DNA of 64,000 nt. Origin: Marinomonas ostreistagni. Its GTDB lineage: Bacteria > Pseudomonadota > Gammaproteobacteria > Pseudomonadales > Marinomonadaceae. The stretch lies in NCBI RefSeq assembly GCF_016461785.1, contig NZ_JAEMUH010000018.1:1-64000 (forward strand). Direction: 5' to 3'. The notes beneath the pieces are model-generated. The model did not search any database. It saw nothing but the letters and a program-made list of their open reading frames with translations, and was not told the DNA's origin. Position numbers and translations under genes: made by a program. Each line of letters begins with the position of its first letter. The stretch's first letter is position 1. Below, piece after piece: positions 38,558 through 48,442 of this stretch.

Positions 38558-39763
38558 GTGAGTACTTTGAGTGTAATTCGGTTAAAAGGGCAAGCAGATA
38601 GAAGACTTCGTGCCGGCCATCAGTGGATTTATAGCAATGAAGTGAATACAGATGCGACGCCTTTAAAGCAATTCAATGCGGGAGATCAAGTAATTGTCGA
38701 AACGGCTCATGGAAAGCCATTAGGCGTTGCCATGATCAACCCTAATACGCTGATCTGTGGTCGCTTAATTAGCCGAAGTACTGATACAGTTTTAAATAAA
38801 TCCACTATTGTTCACCGCTTAAAGATCGCATTGTCTTTGCGTGACAGTGTTTACCCTGAGCCTTACTACCGTTTGGTGTTTGGTGATTCTGACGGGCTAT
38901 CTGGATTAGTAGTAGACCGTTTTGCCGATATCTTAGTCGTGCAAATTTCTACTGCGGGCATCGAGCGTGTTAAGCATGAAGTGATCGAAGCGCTACAGGA
39001 AGTCGTTAAGCCAAGTGCGATCTTGATGAAAAATGATGGCAAGATGCGTAACGTAGAAGGCTTAGATACTTATGTTGAAGAAGTTTTCGGGCATGTGCCG
39101 GAAGTGGTTTACCTAAAAGAAAACGATGTCTTGTTCCAAGCACCGGTTTGGGATGGTCAGAAAACGGGTTGGTTCTACGATCACCGTGAAAACCGCAAAA
39201 CCATGCAGACCTTTTGTTCAGGTAAGAAAGTACTAGACGTATTTTCTTATGTAGGCGGTTGGGGCGTGCAAGCGGCAGCGGCTGGTGCGACAGAAGTAAC
39301 ATTCATTGATGCCTCTGAAGCCGCACTCGATCATGTGGATGCAAACCTGGCGTTGAACCAGTATGAAGGTGAGTCCAATCTTATGCAGGGTGACGCCTTT
39401 GAAGCGATGAACGCTCTGATTGAAGAGAAACAGCGCTTTGATGTTGTGGTTATGGACCCGCCAGCGTTTATTGCTCGTCGTAAAGACATTAAAGCCGGAG
39501 AAGGTGCCTACCACCGTGCTAACCAGCTAGCCATGCGTCTGGTGGCGAAAGGCGGTATTTTGGTGTCGGGTTCTTGCTCAATGCACCTTGAGACGGGCCG
39601 TTTACACGATATCGTGCGTAGTAATAGTCGTCAGCTAGAACGCTTCTCGCAATTGATTTACCGCGGTACGCAAGCGCCGGATCATCCGGTTCACCCAGCG
39701 ATTCCAGAAACAGAATACTTAAAAGCACTGTTTTATCGAGTGCATAATAATATGGGCCTGTAA
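38558..39763 (+). CDS. rlmI: RlmI-type 23S rRNA m5C methyltransferase
   Basis: The 401-residue protein has an N-terminal PUA domain (RLRAGHQWIYSNEV through VIVETAHGKPLGVAMINP), an RlmI-specific middle part (YRLVFGDSDGLSGLVVDRFAD) and a SAM methyltransferase domain with KTGWFYDHRENR, VLDVFSYVGGWGVQAAAAGA and the DPPAF motif. It likely modifies C1962 of 23S rRNA. The start is uncertain: GTG 38558 fits the family's N-terminus, but TTG codons at 38555 and 38567 are possible. Confidence 0.85.
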   Translation: MSTLSVIRLKGQADRRLRAGHQWIYSNEVNTDATPLKQFNAGDQVIVETAHGKPLGVAMINPNTLICGRLISRSTDTVLNKSTIVHRLKIALSLRDSVYPEPYYRLVFGDSDGLSGLVVDRFADILVVQISTAGIERVKHEVIEALQEVVKPSAILMKNDGKMRNVEGLDTYVEEVFGHVPEVVYLKENDVLFQAPVWDGQKTGWFYDHRENRKTMQTFCSGKKVLDVFSYVGGWGVQAAAAGATEVTFIDASEAALDHVDANLALNQYEGESNLMQGDAFEAMNALIEEKQRFDVVVMDPPAFIARRKDIKAGEGAYHRANQLAMRLVAKGGILVSGSCSMHLETGRLHDIVRSNSRQLERFSQLIYRGTQAPDHPVHPAIPETEYLKALFYRVHNNMGL

Positions 39764-39770
39764 GATCCTA

Positions 39771-39799
39771 AAAAAACGCAGCTACGGCTGCGTTTTTTT
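39771..39799. terminator. Bidirectional terminator between rlmI and Crp/Fnr gene
   Basis: 12-bp stem AAAAAACGCAGC/GCTGCGTTTTTT, loop TACG. Its right edge touches the stop codon of the convergent Crp/Fnr gene. Confidence 0.9.
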
Positions 39800-40391
39800 A
39801 TTGCTCGTCGTTTTTTAATTGCGTACGAATACGGCTTAAAGCAATGGGAGTAATACCAATATAAGAGGCTATCTGCTGCTTTGGGAGCGTTTCCATTAGC
39901 TCGGAAAAATCACGACAAAAGTCCAAATAACGTTGTGTTGCGGAATGTTTTACCATTGCATGTTCTTTTTGCTCTTTGCTAATGAAAATGCTTTCTAAAA
40001 AGCGTACGTAAGCTTGAGTGAAAGCCAAATCCTGGCTCATTTGCTGGTAAAACAATTGCCAATGAAAAGATAGCGCCACACTGGTTGTTAAGGCTTCGAT
40101 GCTAAATAACGCTGGCCGCGCTAGGGTCAGTGCTTGGGTTGAGCCAACCAGTCTAGGCGCCTTAGTTAACGTCTGAGTGTATTCTTTACCACTCTCAGAC
40201 AGGCTGTAGTAACGTACTAAGCCGCTACCAAGAAAGAACATCCTATCACTGAGCTCACCTTGTTTGAGTAAACACTCGCCTTTATTGAGAACATGTACCT
40301 TTGGCTCGATCTTGCACCTCTCCCAATCTATACCTGCTTGGTATTGATCAAAGAAGTGCCTCAGCTGTTGCATTAAAAACTGTTTATCCAT
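39798..40391 (-). CDS. Crp/Fnr-family transcription regulator
   Basis: The 197-residue protein has an N-terminal cyclic-nucleotide-binding beta roll (about residues 25-115, KGECLLKQGELSDRMFFLGSGLVRYY), a long dimer helix and a C-terminal helix-turn-helix (LPKQQIASYIGITPIALSRIRTQL). There are no Fnr-type cysteine clusters and the cAMP pocket residues are not evident, so the ligand is unknown. Its start overlaps the end of the EamA gene by 8 bp, so it is the last gene of a four-gene operon and may autoregulate it. Confidence 0.85.
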   Translation of the reverse strand: MDKQFLMQQLRHFFDQYQAGIDWERCKIEPKVHVLNKGECLLKQGELSDRMFFLGSGLVRYYSLSESGKEYTQTLTKAPRLVGSTQALTLARPALFSIEALTTSVALSFHWQLFYQQMSQDLAFTQAYVRFLESIFISKEQKEHAMVKHSATQRYLDFCRDFSELMETLPKQQIASYIGITPIALSRIRTQLKNDEQ

Positions 40392-41289
40392 TAGACGATT
40401 CCATTTGCAGGTTTTTACGGCTATCGATCATAAAAAGAGCGACTAAGACCATACCGGAACCGATAATAAAGCCATAGGACAGAATCTCGGAGGGATGTTG
40501 AAGGGCTTGATATACAGCCACCCATATTGGCACGGTATAGCTAAAGGCCAGTAAGCGGGAAGCCCCGCCAAACCTTATAATCACTTGTTGTAAAACAAAC
40601 GTGAGTAAAGTGGTAAACAAGGTTAAATAAACTATGATCCACCAAAACTTAGGCGCATGCCAAGCGACATTGGATAACTCTCCCCACAGAAGTGTGATTG
40701 GAATAAGCCAAGCACAGCCAAAAAACATGATGCGAAAGGCACCGATAAAGGCGCCAACGTCTCCTCCCCAGCGCTGAACGCTAACAACGTGCAAAGCCAG
40801 CAATGTACAGGCAATAAAATAAATGCCATCGCCTAGATGCCAATTAAGAGTCCCTTCTCGCGTAAAGACTAGGACACAGATGGCGCCTGCCGAGCCCACA
40901 ATATAGCCCAGCCAATGTCGCCAAGACGTTCTTTTACCAAAAGCCGACATGAGGATAGCCCCAAGCAGTGGTACTAAGGTATACATCACTGAGGTATTCA
41001 ATGACGTTGTGGTTTTCAGTGCACTAAATAGTCCAATAAAAAAGCCCACTAATGCACCACTGATCAATAGATATTTCAGGGTTAAAGAGGTAGATCTAAG
41101 TACGTTGTTGAGGGAATGTTCCGGCTGTTTGGGTAACCAATAATAAATGGGCGTCATCAGCATCAATGCCATCAGGAAGCGTAACCCTGTCGCCGCAAGT
41201 GGTGAAGCATAGGGCGTCACGTAAGCGGAGACTATGAATGACGAAGCCATTAGCCATGCCCAAACTATGGCTGCAAGAATCGATTGCAA
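40384..41289 (-). CDS. EamA-family (DMT) exporter
   Basis: The 301-residue protein has about ten membrane helices in two EamA repeats, with TGLRFLMALMLMTPIYYW and the LGAILMSAFGKR loop typical of drug/metabolite transporters. Such proteins export amino acids, amines or toxic metabolites. It lies 11 bp after the N-acetyltransferase gene and overlaps the Crp/Fnr gene, suggesting it exports a product handled by its neighbours. Confidence 0.85.
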   Translation of the reverse strand: MQSILAAIVWAWLMASSFIVSAYVTPYASPLAATGLRFLMALMLMTPIYYWLPKQPEHSLNNVLRSTSLTLKYLLISGALVGFFIGLFSALKTTTSLNTSVMYTLVPLLGAILMSAFGKRTSWRHWLGYIVGSAGAICVLVFTREGTLNWHLGDGIYFIACTLLALHVVSVQRWGGDVGAFIGAFRIMFFGCAWLIPITLLWGELSNVAWHAPKFWWIIVYLTLFTTLLTFVLQQVIIRFGGASRLLAFSYTVPIWVAVYQALQHPSEILSYGFIIGSGMVLVALFMIDSRKNLQMESSNG

Positions 41290-41300
41290 ACCGCACCTCC

Positions 41301-42119
41301 TTATATTTTCGAATGATCGATTTTAGGTACAATGAAATGCTCAAATAAATATTCACAGACTGCTTGTTCAACTGTTAGCTGAAAGAGGTTTGTCAGAGCC
41401 TCAAACAGAGCTTTTGATGACTCAATGAACTCTATATTAGTGCCTGATGCGGAGCTGTATTTTAGGCGTTGATTGGCGATGGATATGGCGTTGGTAGATG
41501 TTTTCTTACTGACGACCAAATTGTTATTAAACACAGCGTTTGGGTGTTTATGAGAGTAAAAGTGCCCCAACTCGCAATCCGCATCACTGTACTGGGCTAA
41601 GTCGAAGCGATACAGCAAAAAAGGACCATCTTCATGACATTGCCAAAGCTCATACTCACCGCGATCGTTTTTCTGAATTTGATAGTGTTCAAATCCTGCT
41701 TGCTGTGGCAGTGGGTTATCCAAGTTAATGGGGGACGTCGGGCACGCTGCGCCAAAGCCCACATCGATTAAGTAACGTTGTTGGTTTAGCTCTACCAGAG
41801 TAATGCGGTGGGTTCTCGGTACGGGCCGTTCGTTGTTATTGATGACTCGAGCCAGCAGCAAACGGACATTGTACCCCCAATGAGACAAGGCTTCATAGGC
41901 AAGTTTATTGTGTTCAAAGCAATAGCCACCCGCACCACGAAGTACCACTTTATTAAAGAGCACAGGCAAGTCGAGCGGGATATCTTGGCACAGAACAACG
42001 GCCAAATTATTAAACGTGAAGCGCTCGATGTGCTGTATCGTAAAAGCGTTTAAAAAGGCCAAGCTTGGCTCCCTTGGCGCACTAAGCTCAAGGGCTTCTA
42101 GGTATTGATTGAAGATCAT
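41301..42119 (-). CDS. nat: Arylamine N-acetyltransferase
   Basis: The 272-residue enzyme has the full cysteine-protease-like triad: Cys67 in RGAGGYCFEHN, His104 in RTHR and Asp119 in LIDVGFG. It transfers acetyl from acetyl-CoA to aromatic amines, hydroxylamines or hydrazines. It starts 13 bp after the nitroreductase stop and precedes the EamA gene by 11 bp. Confidence 0.92.
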   Translation of the reverse strand: MIFNQYLEALELSAPREPSLAFLNAFTIQHIERFTFNNLAVVLCQDIPLDLPVLFNKVVLRGAGGYCFEHNKLAYEALSHWGYNVRLLLARVINNNERPVPRTHRITLVELNQQRYLIDVGFGAACPTSPINLDNPLPQQAGFEHYQIQKNDRGEYELWQCHEDGPFLLYRFDLAQYSDADCELGHFYSHKHPNAVFNNNLVVSKKTSTNAISIANQRLKYSSASGTNIEFIESSKALFEALTNLFQLTVEQAVCEYLFEHFIVPKIDHSKI

Positions 42120-42132
42120 CTAAACATCACTC

Positions 42133-42753
42133 CTATGCAAAAAAATGCGCGAAGTCTTCGAGGGGAAGACGAACTTTGGTGGGTGTTGCCATCTCTTCTC
42201 GATAGCCAATAGCGCAGATAACACATGCGTTTAGGTGTTTCTCGGATAAACCTAGGATGCGATTAAATGCATCTGGCTCAAATCCCGTCATGGGGCAAGC
42301 GTCTATTTTTTGCATTGCTGCTTCGCTCAAAAGAGCGCCTAGAGCAATATACGCCTGTTGTTGTGCCCAAGATTGTCGTTGTTGATAAGTCTGACTCGCA
42401 ATGGCTGATTTGATATGGTCGGCGTAGCCCTCAATACTTCCAGCAGCTGTATTTGTTTGTTGATAGAAATGTTGGAAGTAGCGGTCGACAATTTGATCAT
42501 CAATTTGCGTCTCATTCGCTATGATTAATAAGTGGGAACTTTGTCTTATCTGAGGTTGCTGGTAGGCGTGCTCCGCCAATTTTTCTCGGATAACCTTGTC
42601 TTCTACTACCCATATTTTGTAAGGCTGTAAGCCATAAGATGAAGCGCAAAGGCGAGCTGCTTCGATGAGGTCAAGGAGTTGGTCTTGAGGTACTTTGCGA
42701 TCGGAAAAGTGTTTTGGGGAGTAGCGCCATTGTAAAGCTGGAAGAGTGCTCAT
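42133..42753 (-). CDS. NfsB-like NAD(P)H nitroreductase
   Basis: The 206-residue flavoprotein begins MSTLPALQWRYSPKHF (ATG 42753, with AGGA upstream; the longer frame lacks support). It has the FMN motif RYSPKHF, AARLCASSYGLQPYKIWVV, the SWAQQQAYIALGALLSEAA helix and CPMTGFEPDAF, all NfsB-type. It reduces nitroaromatics and quinones using FMN. It is the first gene of the nitroreductase-nat-eamA-crp operon. Confidence 0.88.
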   Translation of the reverse strand: MSTLPALQWRYSPKHFSDRKVPQDQLLDLIEAARLCASSYGLQPYKIWVVEDKVIREKLAEHAYQQPQIRQSSHLLIIANETQIDDQIVDRYFQHFYQQTNTAAGSIEGYADHIKSAIASQTYQQRQSWAQQQAYIALGALLSEAAMQKIDACPMTGFEPDAFNRILGLSEKHLNACVICAIGYREEMATPTKVRLPLEDFAHFFA

Positions 42754-43002
42754 TATAAAATCCTGTGATGAGTGTGTTGAATCATCACTGTAATGTGCTC
42801 TCAAGGATGCGTAATTAACCTAGGTTTATTCATTTGCTTTTAACAATTTTAATAGAGGGAGAGATGAACAAATACTCAGTGTGCAGCATTGCTGAAAATG
42901 GGATGAGGGGCTGCGAAATATAGATAGTTTGGAGCAGGGATAACAGCGGGCTTGAAACGTGAGCGAACCGAAGCGCGCTAGCGCCTCGGTATATGTCGTG
43001 CC

Positions 43003-43668
43003 TTACATAGAGTTTCCACGTAAGGAAATATGCGGCCAGCCGCGCTCCTTGGCGATATCGGTCAGTGTTGGGTCAGCATCCACGGCAATAGGGTGGTCGA
43101 CTAACTCAAGCAGTGGCAAATCATTTCGTGAGTCACTGTAGAAGTAGCTACCTTCCATAGAGTGCCCCGTTTCTTTCAGCCAATCGTTAAGACGTGTCAC
43201 CTTGCCTTCTTGGAAGCTTGGAATGCCCACTACATTGCCTGTGTACTCATCGTTAATGACTTCTGGCACAGGCGCAATAATGTGATCCATACCCAGTGTT
43301 TCAGCAATAGGGCCTGTAACAAATTGGTTAGTTGCCGTGATCAATAGCAGGAAGTGGCCTTGATCCTTATGATGCTTCAATAGCTTGGTGGCTTCCTCTT
43401 GCATCATTGGGCGCACTTTTGTGTCCATAAATTCTGCATGAAGCGCATCGCGCTCCGTTTTGCTAAAACGTGTCAGAGGTTTAAGGCTAAACGCAAGGTA
43501 TTCAAAAATGTCCAGAATGCCCGCTTGGTATTGTTCAAAGAAACGATCGTTTGCTTCTTTGTATTCCTTGACGTCTACAAGGCCTTTCTCGACAAGAAAT
43601 TGTCCCCAGTTGTAGTCGCTGTCGCCGCTTAGTAGCGTGCCATCTAAGTCAAAAATTGCCAGTGTCAC
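43003..43668 (-). CDS. HAD-superfamily IB hydrolase
   Basis: GTG 43668 follows AGGTGATGCT and starts the product just before the catalytic motif FDLDGTLL, as in other members; the longer frame adds an implausible leader. The 221-residue enzyme has motif I DLDGT, motif II LLITATN and motif III with YSDSRNDLPLLE, the SerB-like IB type. It dephosphorylates an unknown phosphoester. It is divergent from rppH, an order also found in Pseudomonas. Confidence 0.85.
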   Translation of the reverse strand: MTLAIFDLDGTLLSGDSDYNWGQFLVEKGLVDVKEYKEANDRFFEQYQAGILDIFEYLAFSLKPLTRFSKTERDALHAEFMDTKVRPMMQEEATKLLKHHKDQGHFLLLITATNQFVTGPIAETLGMDHIIAPVPEVINDEYTGNVVGIPSFQEGKVTRLNDWLKETGHSMEGSYFYSDSRNDLPLLELVDHPIAVDADPTLTDIAKERGWPHISLRGNSM

Positions 43669-43802
43669 AGCATCACCTATTGATTGTATTGTGTTGCACA
43701 GTATAGCGATGGCATTGACAAATAACACCCCGATTAATTGTGTGGAACACCGAATTATGGAACAATGATGAGCATTAGATTTTAGTTATAAGGTGAGAGC
43801 TC

Positions 43803-44303
43803 GTGATTGATGCAGACGGATACAGACCGAATGTTGGCATCATCCTCATGAACGAGCGTGGCCAGCTTCTTTGGGCGAGGCGTGTTGGACAAAACGCGTG
43901 GCAATTCCCCCAAGGCGGCATAAAAGCGGATGAAACCCCTGAAGAGGCGTTGTACCGAGAGCTTAAGGAAGAGGTGGGACTAGAACCCCATCAAGTTGAG
44001 ATTGTTGGTAGAACGCGAGGGTGGTTACGTTACCGTTTACCGAAGCGAATGCTTCGCCATAATAGCAAACCCCTGTGTATTGGACAGAAACAGAAATGGT
44101 TTTTGCTATCCATTCGCTGCGCTGACGCGTGCGTGTGTGTTGATGGTACAGATTGCCCTGAATTTGATGGGTGGCGCTGGGTAAGTTATTGGTATCCGTT
44201 GGGCCAGGTCGTAGCGTTCAAAAAGGATGTTTATCGCCGTGCACTTAAGGAGTTAGTCCCTAATGCACATCGATGGCTAAAGCGTAGGAACAAGCCTGCA
44301 TAA
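43803..44303 (+). CDS. rppH: RNA pyrophosphohydrolase RppH
   Basis: The 166-residue Nudix enzyme starts at GTG 43803 with [20 protein letters not shown]. The RppH-specific [17 protein letters not shown] runs into the Nudix box ([18 protein letters not shown]), followed by [13 protein letters not shown] and QKWFLL. It removes pyrophosphate from mRNA 5' ends and so opens decay by RNase E. It leads rppH-ptsP-lgt, with 31 bp to ptsP. Confidence 0.96.
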   Translation: MIDADGYRPNVGIILMNERGQLLWARRVGQNAWQFPQGGIKADETPEEALYRELKEEVGLEPHQVEIVGRTRGWLRYRLPKRMLRHNSKPLCIGQKQKWFLLSIRCADACVCVDGTDCPEFDGWRWVSYWYPLGQVVAFKKDVYRRALKELVPNAHRWLKRRNKPA

Positions 44304-44334
44304 GCTTAGTCCTGCTCAAGAAAGTAGAGGATTT

Positions 44335-46623
44335 ATGTTAAGTTTATTGAGACGAATCACTCAAGAGGTTACGGCAGCACAGTCATTGCAGGCTGCGCTG
44401 GACATCATCGTACGACGTGTAAGACGTGCGATGCGCTCTGAAGTATGCTCAATCTACTTAGTGGATCCCAACACACAAGATTATATCTTAATGGCGACCC
44501 GCGGTTTAAACGCTGATGCTGCGGGCAAGCTCAGCTTGAAATCGGATGAAGGCCTAGTCAGTTTGGTTGGGCGCCGTGCTGAGCCTGTGAACCTAGAGGA
44601 TGCGCATATTCACCCAGCGTTCCACTATTTAAGTGGTACCGGCGAAGAGCGTTACAAATCCTTCCTAGGTGTACCGATTATTCACCACCGTCAGGTACTT
44701 GGCGTATTGGTGGTTCAGCACGAAGAGCGCCGTCGCTTTGATGAAGGTGAAGAAGCCTTTCTAATCACGTTGTCAGCACAGCTGGCGGGTGTAATCGCTC
44801 ATGCTGAGGCGACAGGGGCGATGATGTCCCTAACGCCTAATACGCCGCCTCCAGGTTCAGACTTTCGCTACAAAGGTATTGCTGGAAGCTCCGGTGTTGC
44901 TATCGGCAAAGCGGTGGTTATTTTCCCTCCCGCAGATTTAGATGTGATTCCTGATCGTATTCCTCAGAGTACCGAATCTGAAGTGGAAGACTTTTACCAA
45001 GCTTTAGAGGCGGTCCGTAGTGACATTAAAAAAGTCAGTAGTCGTTTAAGTCAGCACATCAGCAATGACGAGAAAGCCTTGTTTGATGTGTACTTGAAAA
45101 TCCTCGATGACAATTCATTGGCCGCTGAAATTGTTAGAAAAATCGAAGAAGGTAACTGGGCTCCTGGTGCACTTCGTCAAGTGATTAAGCTACATATTTC
45201 CTTTTTCGAACAAATGGAAGATCCGTATCTCCGTGAGCGTGCATCAGATATTCGTGATCTAGGTCGTCGTATACTGTCCCACTTACAAGAGAAAACGCCA
45301 AGCGTCACAGAAGACCTGACAGAACCTGTTATTTTAGTGAGTGAGGAATTAACAGCCTCGATGCTAGGTGAGTTCCCTTTGGATAAAGTAAAAGGCTTGG
45401 TGTCTGTTATGGGGTCCAGCAGTTCTCACGTGGCAATTTTGGCACGTGCAATGGGGATCCCTACTGTCATGGGGGCGGTCGATTTACCGTATAGCAAGCT
45501 CGATAAGATCGATATGATCGTCGATGGCTATTCTGGTCAGATTTTTACTTACCCTTCAGAGGCTATCATCGACAGCTATCAGCAGATTGTCGATGAAGAA
45601 CGCCAATTAGAAAGTGAGTACGAACAGCTTAAAGACCTGCCTTGTGAGACATTAGATGGCCAGCGTATAGGCTTGTATGTAAATACAGGCTTGCTTGCGG
45701 ATATTAATCGCTCTCTAGATCGTGGTGCAGAAGGTGTCGGGCTTTACCGCACCGAAGTACCGTTTATGATCCGTGATCGTTTTCCAACCGAAGCGGAGCA
45801 GGAACAAATATATCGTCAGCAATTAGAAGGCTTTGCTCCAGCCCCAGTAACGATTCGTACGTTAGATGTAGGTGGAGATAAGGCGCTGCCTTACTTCCCC
45901 ATTAACGAAGAAAACCCATTCCTAGGATGGCGTGGTATTCGTGTCACACTGGACCATCTTGAAATTTTCATGGCGCAGATTCGTGCCATGATTAAAGCTA
46001 GTGCTGGCTTACACAACCTTAAAATCATGTTGCCAATGATTTCCAACGTGGCAGAAGTAGAAGAAGCGTTGGCTTTGATACGCCGCGCCTACGCTGAAGT
46101 CAAAGAGGAAGGTTATGATGTGGTGATGCCGTTGGTTGGCGTCATGATCGAAGTGCCAAGTGCTGTGTATCAAGCCAAGGAGCTTGCTGGCATGGTCGAC
46201 TTCATGTCGGTGGGCAGTAACGACTTGACTCAATATTTGCTAGCGGTGGATCGAAATAATTCGCGTGTGGCAAACTTATACCATACCTTCCATCCAGCGG
46301 TGCTACGTGCTTTATCTGACATTGTCGAGCGCACCAAAGGAGAAGGGGTGAAGCTCAGCGTATGTGGTGAGATGGCCGGTGATCCGCTTGGTGCCATTTT
46401 GATCATGGCGATGGGGTATGACACCCTTTCTATGAGTTCAACAAGCTTACCGAAAGTGAAAGCAGTACTGCGTAAACTGACCATGGAGCAGGCGCAAGAT
46501 ATGCTTCGGCAGGTACTACCGTTAGTGCATTCCGATGCAGTACGTCAGACGATGATGAAACTTGCCAGAGAAGCTGGTGTCGAACGCTTGATTCGCCCGT
46601 CGAAGACGGCTGCTCTTCAATAA
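44335..46623 (+). CDS. ptsP: PTS-Ntr enzyme I (PtsP)
   Basis: The 762-residue protein has an N-terminal GAF domain (about residues 15-165). A PEP-utiliser domain follows, with the phospho-histidine loop GSSSSHVAILARAMGIPTVMG, and a C-terminal PEP-binding TIM barrel with RTLDVGGDKALPYF, NPFLGWRGIR, GVMIEVPSA and SVGSNDLTQY. It starts the nitrogen PTS phosphorelay to NPr and EIIA-Ntr, sensing glutamine through GAF in relatives. Confidence 0.96.
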   Translation: MLSLLRRITQEVTAAQSLQAALDIIVRRVRRAMRSEVCSIYLVDPNTQDYILMATRGLNADAAGKLSLKSDEGLVSLVGRRAEPVNLEDAHIHPAFHYLSGTGEERYKSFLGVPIIHHRQVLGVLVVQHEERRRFDEGEEAFLITLSAQLAGVIAHAEATGAMMSLTPNTPPPGSDFRYKGIAGSSGVAIGKAVVIFPPADLDVIPDRIPQSTESEVEDFYQALEAVRSDIKKVSSRLSQHISNDEKALFDVYLKILDDNSLAAEIVRKIEEGNWAPGALRQVIKLHISFFEQMEDPYLRERASDIRDLGRRILSHLQEKTPSVTEDLTEPVILVSEELTASMLGEFPLDKVKGLVSVMGSSSSHVAILARAMGIPTVMGAVDLPYSKLDKIDMIVDGYSGQIFTYPSEAIIDSYQQIVDEERQLESEYEQLKDLPCETLDGQRIGLYVNTGLLADINRSLDRGAEGVGLYRTEVPFMIRDRFPTEAEQEQIYRQQLEGFAPAPVTIRTLDVGGDKALPYFPINEENPFLGWRGIRVTLDHLEIFMAQIRAMIKASAGLHNLKIMLPMISNVAEVEEALALIRRAYAEVKEEGYDVVMPLVGVMIEVPSAVYQAKELAGMVDFMSVGSNDLTQYLLAVDRNNSRVANLYHTFHPAVLRALSDIVERTKGEGVKLSVCGEMAGDPLGAILIMAMGYDTLSMSSTSLPKVKAVLRKLTMEQAQDMLRQVLPLVHSDAVRQTMMKLAREAGVERLIRPSKTAALQ

Positions 46624-46646
46624 CCTAACCAATAACTAGACTTTTT

Positions 46647-47444
46647 ATGATTGCCTATCCAAATATCGATCCGGTAGCGGTATCGCTCGGTCCTATTGCC
46701 ATTCATTGGTACGGCCTGATGTATTTAATTGGCTTTGTTTCGGCCTATTACCTAGGCGTCTATCGCGCTAGGCGTTCCAATGGTTTGTGGACGCCAGAGC
46801 AAGTCAGTGACATGATTTTCTTTGGCGCGGTGGGGGTCATCCTTGGTGGTCGCATCGGCTATATTCTGTTTTATCAGTTCCCTTCCTTTATTGATAATCC
46901 TTTGGTGTTGTTCCGTATCTGGGAAGGTGGGATGTCATTCCACGGTGGGCTATTAGGGGTGATTGCCGCCATGTGGTGGTTTTCTCGTAAAACCCAAAAG
47001 CACATCATCGACATATTGGACTTTGGCGCACCCTTTGTTCCGATTGGTCTAGGGCTTGGACGTCTTGGCAACTTTATCGGTGCTGAACTTTGGGGGAAGC
47101 CGACCGATGTGTCTTGGGCAATGATCTTCCCTACGGATCCGCTTCAGCTAGCTCGTCACCCGTCTCAGCTCTATCAATTTGCGCTAGAAGGTGTCGCTCT
47201 GTTTACGATACTTTGGTTTTTCTCACAGAAATCAAAACCACGTTACTGTGTATCAGGCATGTTCTTATTGTTCTACGGCATTTTCCGAATTCTGGTGGAA
47301 TTCGTGCGAGAGCCGGACCCGCAACTGGGGTACATCGCGTTTGGTTGGCTAACCCAAGGTCAGATCCTTTCGACTCCGATGGTACTATTAGGTATTGCAC
47401 TTGTGGTGTTTGGTTTCAAAATGCAACGTTATCCACAAAAGTAA
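46647..47444 (+). CDS. lgt: Prolipoprotein diacylglyceryl transferase
   Basis: The 265-residue inner-membrane enzyme has about seven membrane helices, the [12 protein letters not shown] start, [10 protein letters not shown], the signature [17 protein letters not shown] and [11 protein letters not shown]. It attaches diacylglycerol to the lipobox cysteine, the first step of lipoprotein maturation (FlgP here is a likely substrate). It ends the rppH-ptsP-lgt unit. Confidence 0.96.
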   Translation: MIAYPNIDPVAVSLGPIAIHWYGLMYLIGFVSAYYLGVYRARRSNGLWTPEQVSDMIFFGAVGVILGGRIGYILFYQFPSFIDNPLVLFRIWEGGMSFHGGLLGVIAAMWWFSRKTQKHIIDILDFGAPFVPIGLGLGRLGNFIGAELWGKPTDVSWAMIFPTDPLQLARHPSQLYQFALEGVALFTILWFFSQKSKPRYCVSGMFLLFYGIFRILVEFVREPDPQLGYIAFGWLTQGQILSTPMVLLGIALVVFGFKMQRYPQK

Positions 47445-47464
47445 AAGGCTTTACCTGTCTCGAA

Positions 47465-47502
47465 AACAACAACGCCGTATCATTGATACGGCGTTGTTGT
47501 TT
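47465..47502. terminator. Bidirectional terminator between lgt and thyA
   Basis: 18-bp near-perfect inverted repeat AACAACAACGCCGTATCA with its complement, ending in TTT, between convergent genes. Confidence 0.85.
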
Positions 47503-47519
47503 CTAGCAGGGCGTAACGG

Positions 47520-48371
47520 TTAGACCGTAAAAGGGTAAGCGATGGGGTCATGAAACTCATAGCCTTCTAGCTCGAAGTCATCCAATGTTACCCATGTTTC
47601 TAAGTCTTCTAGCGATTTGATAGCCGGATTGATTTTAAATGTTGGCACCGCGAGTGGCTCGCGCTTAAGCTGAACATCGCGCATTAGCTCCAGCTGATCT
47701 TCATAGATATGCGCATTAACAATCTTATGGTAGGCCTTGCCTGGTTTCTTTCCTGTGATTTGCGCCATGATGGCCAGCAAGAAATACACTTGTACCATAT
47801 TGAAGTTAAGCCCTAACGGCACGTCACAGCTACGCTGAGTACTGTTCAGGTACAAGGTGTCACCCAGTAGGGAAAAGTGATGACTGTACATGCAAGGGCG
47901 TAGACACGCCATATGCAGTGCGCCGGGATGGTAGAAGGTGAATATCTCCCCTCGGTTATCTACACCCTTTGATAAATCGTCCACAATTTGGCGTAATTGA
48001 TCGATCGTGCCACCATCTGGTTTCGGGAAGTTACGACCAATTGCACCATAGCAAAGACCCATATCGTCTTCGCCTTTGCGGTAAGGGTTATTTAGCCACG
48101 CTTGATTTTCATTGGCATTGGCATCCCAAGTTTTGGTGCCCAGTGCTCGGAAGTCTGCTGCGTTATCATAGCCGCGTAAATAGCCCATCATTTCGGCAAT
48201 TGCAGATTTCCAGTAGCTTTTTCGAGTCGTGACTAATGGGAATTCACCAGCACCGACATCATAGGTTAGGTCAGCGTTAATCACGGTTAGGCAGCGTTTG
48301 CCTGTGCGTTCGTTTGCTACCCATTCGCCTTCATCAATAATGCGACGACAAAGATCTAAATATTGTTTCAT
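47520..48371 (-). CDS. thyA: Thymidylate synthase ThyA
   Basis: The 283-residue enzyme methylates dUMP to dTMP with methylene-THF. The nucleophilic cysteine is in [10 protein letters not shown], followed by the substrate-binding [13 protein letters not shown] and the HIYEDQLEL motif. At 283 residues it is of the longer type seen in Vibrio and Pseudomonas. It faces away from folA, which regenerates the folate it consumes. Confidence 0.95.
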   Translation of the reverse strand: MKQYLDLCRRIIDEGEWVANERTGKRCLTVINADLTYDVGAGEFPLVTTRKSYWKSAIAEMMGYLRGYDNAADFRALGTKTWDANANENQAWLNNPYRKGEDDMGLCYGAIGRNFPKPDGGTIDQLRQIVDDLSKGVDNRGEIFTFYHPGALHMACLRPCMYSHHFSLLGDTLYLNSTQRSCDVPLGLNFNMVQVYFLLAIMAQITGKKPGKAYHKIVNAHIYEDQLELMRDVQLKREPLAVPTFKINPAIKSLEDLETWVTLDDFELEGYEFHDPIAYPFTV

Positions 48372-48442
48372 GCAATTGAGTCCATGGTCGGTATAATATT
48401 GGCGCAGAGTATATCAAATTGCCTTCAGAGTTCGGAGAGAAA

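Noticed and set aside
42967..42989. GC-rich inverted repeat after the HAD gene as terminator
   Set aside because: The stem CCGA-AGCGC/GCGC-CTCGG is imperfect and no T-run follows on the minus strand.
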